Source: Anaerolineaceae bacterium (GTDB lineage Bacteria; Chloroflexota; Anaerolineae; Aggregatilineales; Phototrophicaceae). From it: 64,000 nucleotides of DNA. Positions 61,754 through 64,000 of the stretch are shown piece by piece. Location: contig JACKCG010000001.1 in assembly GCA_020634135.1 (NCBI GenBank), positions 186,001 through 250,000 on the forward strand, given 5' to 3'. A program made the translations under genes and the position numbers. Positions within the stretch are counted from its first letter, which is position 1. Every line of letters starts with the position of its first letter. The notes beneath the pieces were generated by a model. It ran no database searches. It worked only from the letters and a program-made list of their open reading frames with translations, and was not told the origin of the DNA.

Positions 61754-62512
61754 ATGTCATTGAATCAGGTCATTGACACAATCAATACTCTGCAAAATAC
61801 GCACACCTTGCTGCTCATTGTTGGTGTAGTGGTGGCGCTGGCGCTGGCGACGGCTGTTTCCGCGGCCCGTTCCAGCGGTATCCGGTTGGTGTTTTTCTTC
61901 GGGCTGGCAGGGGTAGCTTACTACTTTTCACAGCAGCTAGATGATGTAAATGGTAGTTTTTTCCTCAACCTGAGCACGGAATTACTGGGCGCTGTGATTA
62001 CCTATGTGGTGCTGGGAAGTTGGATCACGAGTCTTCGCTGGACTTTCCCGGTAGTCTTTATCCTTATTTTGCTGACCACTTTGCCAATAGAGTTCAGTGA
62101 CTCGGCGCAGCAGCCAGTCTTTTTGAACCTGAGTTCTGAAGTCATCGGGGCATTCTTAATCGCCATCCTGATAAACAAACGCGATTGGCTGTGGAATCTT
62201 CCTTCCCGCCACCGGCGATTGGATCATCGGCAAGCCAGGATGAAGAAACAGGTTGCGCGGGAACTGGAACGGCTGAAAACGGCGGAACTACAACAGATGC
62301 GTGACAAATTGCAGGCGGAAATGGCGGCCTGGCGCATGAAGCAGCGCTGGAACATGGCAATCAAGATCGAGAGTATGAATCCCCAGGAAGCCGAAGCCAA
62401 TATCCGCCATCTTCAAGAGATATTGCCGGATATTCGGGTTGCAAAGATCGCCGCTGACGAGGAAAGCCAACGGGTTTACTGCTATCTGGTAGCAACGGTT
62501 TCTGGCCTGTGA
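61754..62512 (+). CDS. Membrane protein of unknown function
   Basis: The 252-residue protein has about five hydrophobic segments in its first 145 residues, including two similar segments each preceded by a FLNLS(T/S)E motif (FFLNLSTELLGAVI and VFLNLSSEVIGAFLIAIL). The rest is a cytoplasmic, basic, coiled-coil-prone region (LERLKTAELQQMRDKLQAEM) ending in a small alpha/beta part. No known domain recognised. It has its own promoter and lies before uvrB. Confidence 0.7.
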   Translation: MSLNQVIDTINTLQNTHTLLLIVGVVVALALATAVSAARSSGIRLVFFFGLAGVAYYFSQQLDDVNGSFFLNLSTELLGAVITYVVLGSWITSLRWTFPVVFILILLTTLPIEFSDSAQQPVFLNLSSEVIGAFLIAILINKRDWLWNLPSRHRRLDHRQARMKKQVARELERLKTAELQQMRDKLQAEMAAWRMKQRWNMAIKIESMNPQEAEANIRHLQEILPDIRVAKIAADEESQRVYCYLVATVSGL

Positions 62513-62561
62513 CAGGGCGGATTGTCGAAAACTTCCCCCTGATTCTGTCGTCTTTTTGTGC

Positions 62562-62567
62562 TACAAT
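62562..62567 (+). promoter_or_regulatory. Possible extended -10 promoter of uvrB
   Basis: TACAAT (62562-62567) is preceded by TGC, an extended -10 pattern, about 43 bases before ATG 62610. No good -35 hexamer lies at the right distance. A LexA-type box was not recognised. Confidence 0.4.
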
Positions 62568-62609
62568 CACAGCTTCCGAACGGACGTTCTGTGAGCCGAA
62601 AGGATGGCT

Positions 62610-64000
62610 ATGCCCCCGTTCCAGGTATATGCACCGTTTGAGCCGACTGGCGACCAGCCTGCTGCCATCGCGCAGTTGGTCGAGGGCGTCAACAAGAACC
62701 TGAAGCACCAGACCCTCCTGGGCGCGACAGGTACCGGGAAAACGTTTGCCGTCTCCAAAGTGATTGAGCAGGTGCAGCGTCCCACGCTGGTGCTGGCGCA
62801 CAATAAGACACTTGCGGCGCAGCTCTATGCCGAGTTCAAAGAGTTCTTCCCCAAGAACGCGGTGGAATACTTTGTCAGCTATTATGACTACTACCAGCCA
62901 GAAGCTTACGTTCCGCGTCTGGACTTACATATAGAAAAAGAGACCGACATCAACGAGCAGATAGACCGGCTGCGGCTTTCCGCGACGGCGGCGTTGTTCT
63001 CGCGGCGGGATGTGCTGATCGTTGCGTCGGTGTCTTGTATCTATGGTATTGGCAGCCCGCAGGCCTGGGGGCGTTCGATCGTAGAACTGCGGGTAGGGAA
63101 TGCCATCCGCCGCAATACGATTCTGCGGAAGCTAGTGCAAATCCAGTACACGCGTAATGATATGGACTTGAAACGTGGCACTTTCCGGGCGCGGGGAGAT
63201 ACGTTGGAAATTGCTCCGGCTTATGCTGAAACCGCCTACCGGGTTTATCTGTTTGGGGACGAGATCGAACGCATTTCCGAATTTGACCCGCTGACCGGGG
63301 AAATCCTGGCCGATCATCCTGAAGTAAAAGTCTTCCCGGCCAAGCAGTTCGTGGCTGACGAAGAGAAGACACGTCAGGCGCTTATTGACATTGAAAGAGA
63401 ATTGGAAGAACGGATTGTCTTCTTTAAGAAGGAAGGCAAGCTGCTGGAAGCTCAGCGCATTGAGCAGCGCACCCGTTACGATCTCGAAATGATCCGTGAA
63501 GTCGGGTATACCTCCGGCATTGAGAACTTCTCGCGTCACCTTGACCAGCGCCCGGCGGGCAGCCCTCCCTGGACTCTTGTGGATTACTTCCCGGATGATT
63601 ACCTGCTGGTAATTGACGAGAGTCACATGACGATCCCGCAGATTCGTGGCATGTTTAAGGGCGACCAGTCGCGTAAGCTCAACCTGGTGGATTACGGCTT
63701 CCGTCTGCCGAGCGCGATGGATAACCGCCCGCTCAATTTTGAGGAGTTCCAGCAGCGGATGGGGCAGACGATCTATACCACTGCCACGCCCGGGCCATTT
63801 GAGCGTGAGATCAGCCAGGCGACTGTTCAGCAGATCATTCGGCCAACGGGCGTGCTGGATCCGCAGATCAGCGTCCGCCCGATTGAAGGGCAGGTAGATG
63901 ACTTACTGCAAGAGGTGGCGCTGCGGGTAAAGAAAGGGCAGCGTGCGCTTATCACAACGCTCACGCAGCGTATGTCTGAAGAACTGGCCGGATACATCAA
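62610..64000 (+). CDS. uvrB: UvrABC system protein B (partial, 5' part)
   Basis: The gene runs off the right edge after 463 codons. It shows the UvrB order: YAPFEPTGDQPAAI, Walker A LLGATGTGKTFAV at residues 37-49, the beta-hairpin region VSYYDYYQPEAYVP that probes the DNA strand, VASVSCIYGIGSP, the DESHMTIPQI Walker B-like motif and IYTTATPGPFE. UvrB unwinds and verifies DNA damage for UvrC in nucleotide excision repair. The C-terminal helicase half and the UvrC-binding domain lie outside the window. AAAGG precedes ATG 62610; ATG 62604 is also in frame. Confidence 0.96.
   Translation, partial: MPPFQVYAPFEPTGDQPAAIAQLVEGVNKNLKHQTLLGATGTGKTFAVSKVIEQVQRPTLVLAHNKTLAAQLYAEFKEFFPKNAVEYFVSYYDYYQPEAYVPRLDLHIEKETDINEQIDRLRLSATAALFSRRDVLIVASVSCIYGIGSPQAWGRSIVELRVGNAIRRNTILRKLVQIQYTRNDMDLKRGTFRARGDTLEIAPAYAETAYRVYLFGDEIERISEFDPLTGEILADHPEVKVFPAKQFVADEEKTRQALIDIERELEERIVFFKKEGKLLEAQRIEQRTRYDLEMIREVGYTSGIENFSRHLDQRPAGSPPWTLVDYFPDDYLLVIDESHMTIPQIRGMFKGDQSRKLNLVDYGFRLPSAMDNRPLNFEEFQQRMGQTIYTTATPGPFEREISQATVQQIIRPTGVLDPQISVRPIEGQVDDLLQEVALRVKKGQRALITTLTQRMSEELAGYI

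Overview
The window looks like chromosomal DNA of a free-living bacterium, most probably a member of the Chloroflexota (Anaerolineae-like). This is inferred from the gene mix and not from a marker-gene comparison: an NHLM/NHLP peptide-export set, a SpoVS homologue, a GldA/F/G-like ABC set ending in a DUF4340 protein, a cytochrome P450, a cupin WbuC gene beside glycosyltransferases, and housekeeping genes (rpoD/sigA, ftsK, uvrB, acpS, trmB). Fifty-four protein genes are supported, on both strands, packed in short operons with 4-base ATGA-type overlaps. No rRNA, tRNA, CRISPR array, insertion sequence or prophage was seen.

Layout. 1-4.7 kb (minus): the start of a Tat-exported gluconate-dehydrogenase-subunit-3-like protein, a GT-C glycosyltransferase, a hydantoinase/dihydropyrimidinase and a LutA-like CCG protein. 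4.8-8.2 kb (plus): a GNAT, an SDR, a PP2C phosphatase and an overlapping MerB-fold protein. 8.4-14.2 kb: three NHLM export genes (short membrane-fusion-like protein, C39 peptidase ABC transporter, second ABC transporter). 14.4-18.5 kb: surface polysaccharide genes (GT4, flippase, GT2, WbuC cupin). 18.6-20.9 kb (minus): a permease / His-rich partner / SRPBCC operon. 20.9-24.3 kb: a kinase-fold protein divergent from a TIR-NACHT-HEAT protein, the best candidate immune gene. 24.4-27.5 kb: an RlmD-family protein lacking the usual catalytic cysteine, and an exported SH3 protein. 27.5-28.0 kb: a gene-poor stretch with hairpins and a possible gene relic. 28.0-31.2 kb: two tandem DUF4231/SLATT-like two-TM proteins, acpS, a PHP phosphoesterase and spoVS. 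31.4-38.2 kb: a TPR protein and a nucleoside-type ABC importer with two greatly enlarged permeases. 38.4-41.3 kb: DedA, DUF368 and trmB. 41.3-47.1 kb (minus): Amt, a small unknown, P450, an alpha/beta hydrolase and a MurA-family protein lacking its hallmark residues. 47.3-51.1 kb: the Gld-like ABC set. 51.3-55.8 kb: rpoD with three accessory genes. 56-64 kb: an S1 protein, ftsK, an epimerase, two unknowns and the 5' part of uvrB.

The points most worth following are: the TIR-NACHT-HEAT protein; three enzyme-family members whose catalytic residues are replaced (MurA-like, RlmD-like, MerB-like); the tandem DUF4231 pair; the importer permeases with large added regions; an NHLM exporter with no visible precursor peptide; and side-by-side DedA and DUF368 genes, two families linked to undecaprenyl-phosphate recycling. 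All calls come from reading the sequence by eye; no homology search was run.
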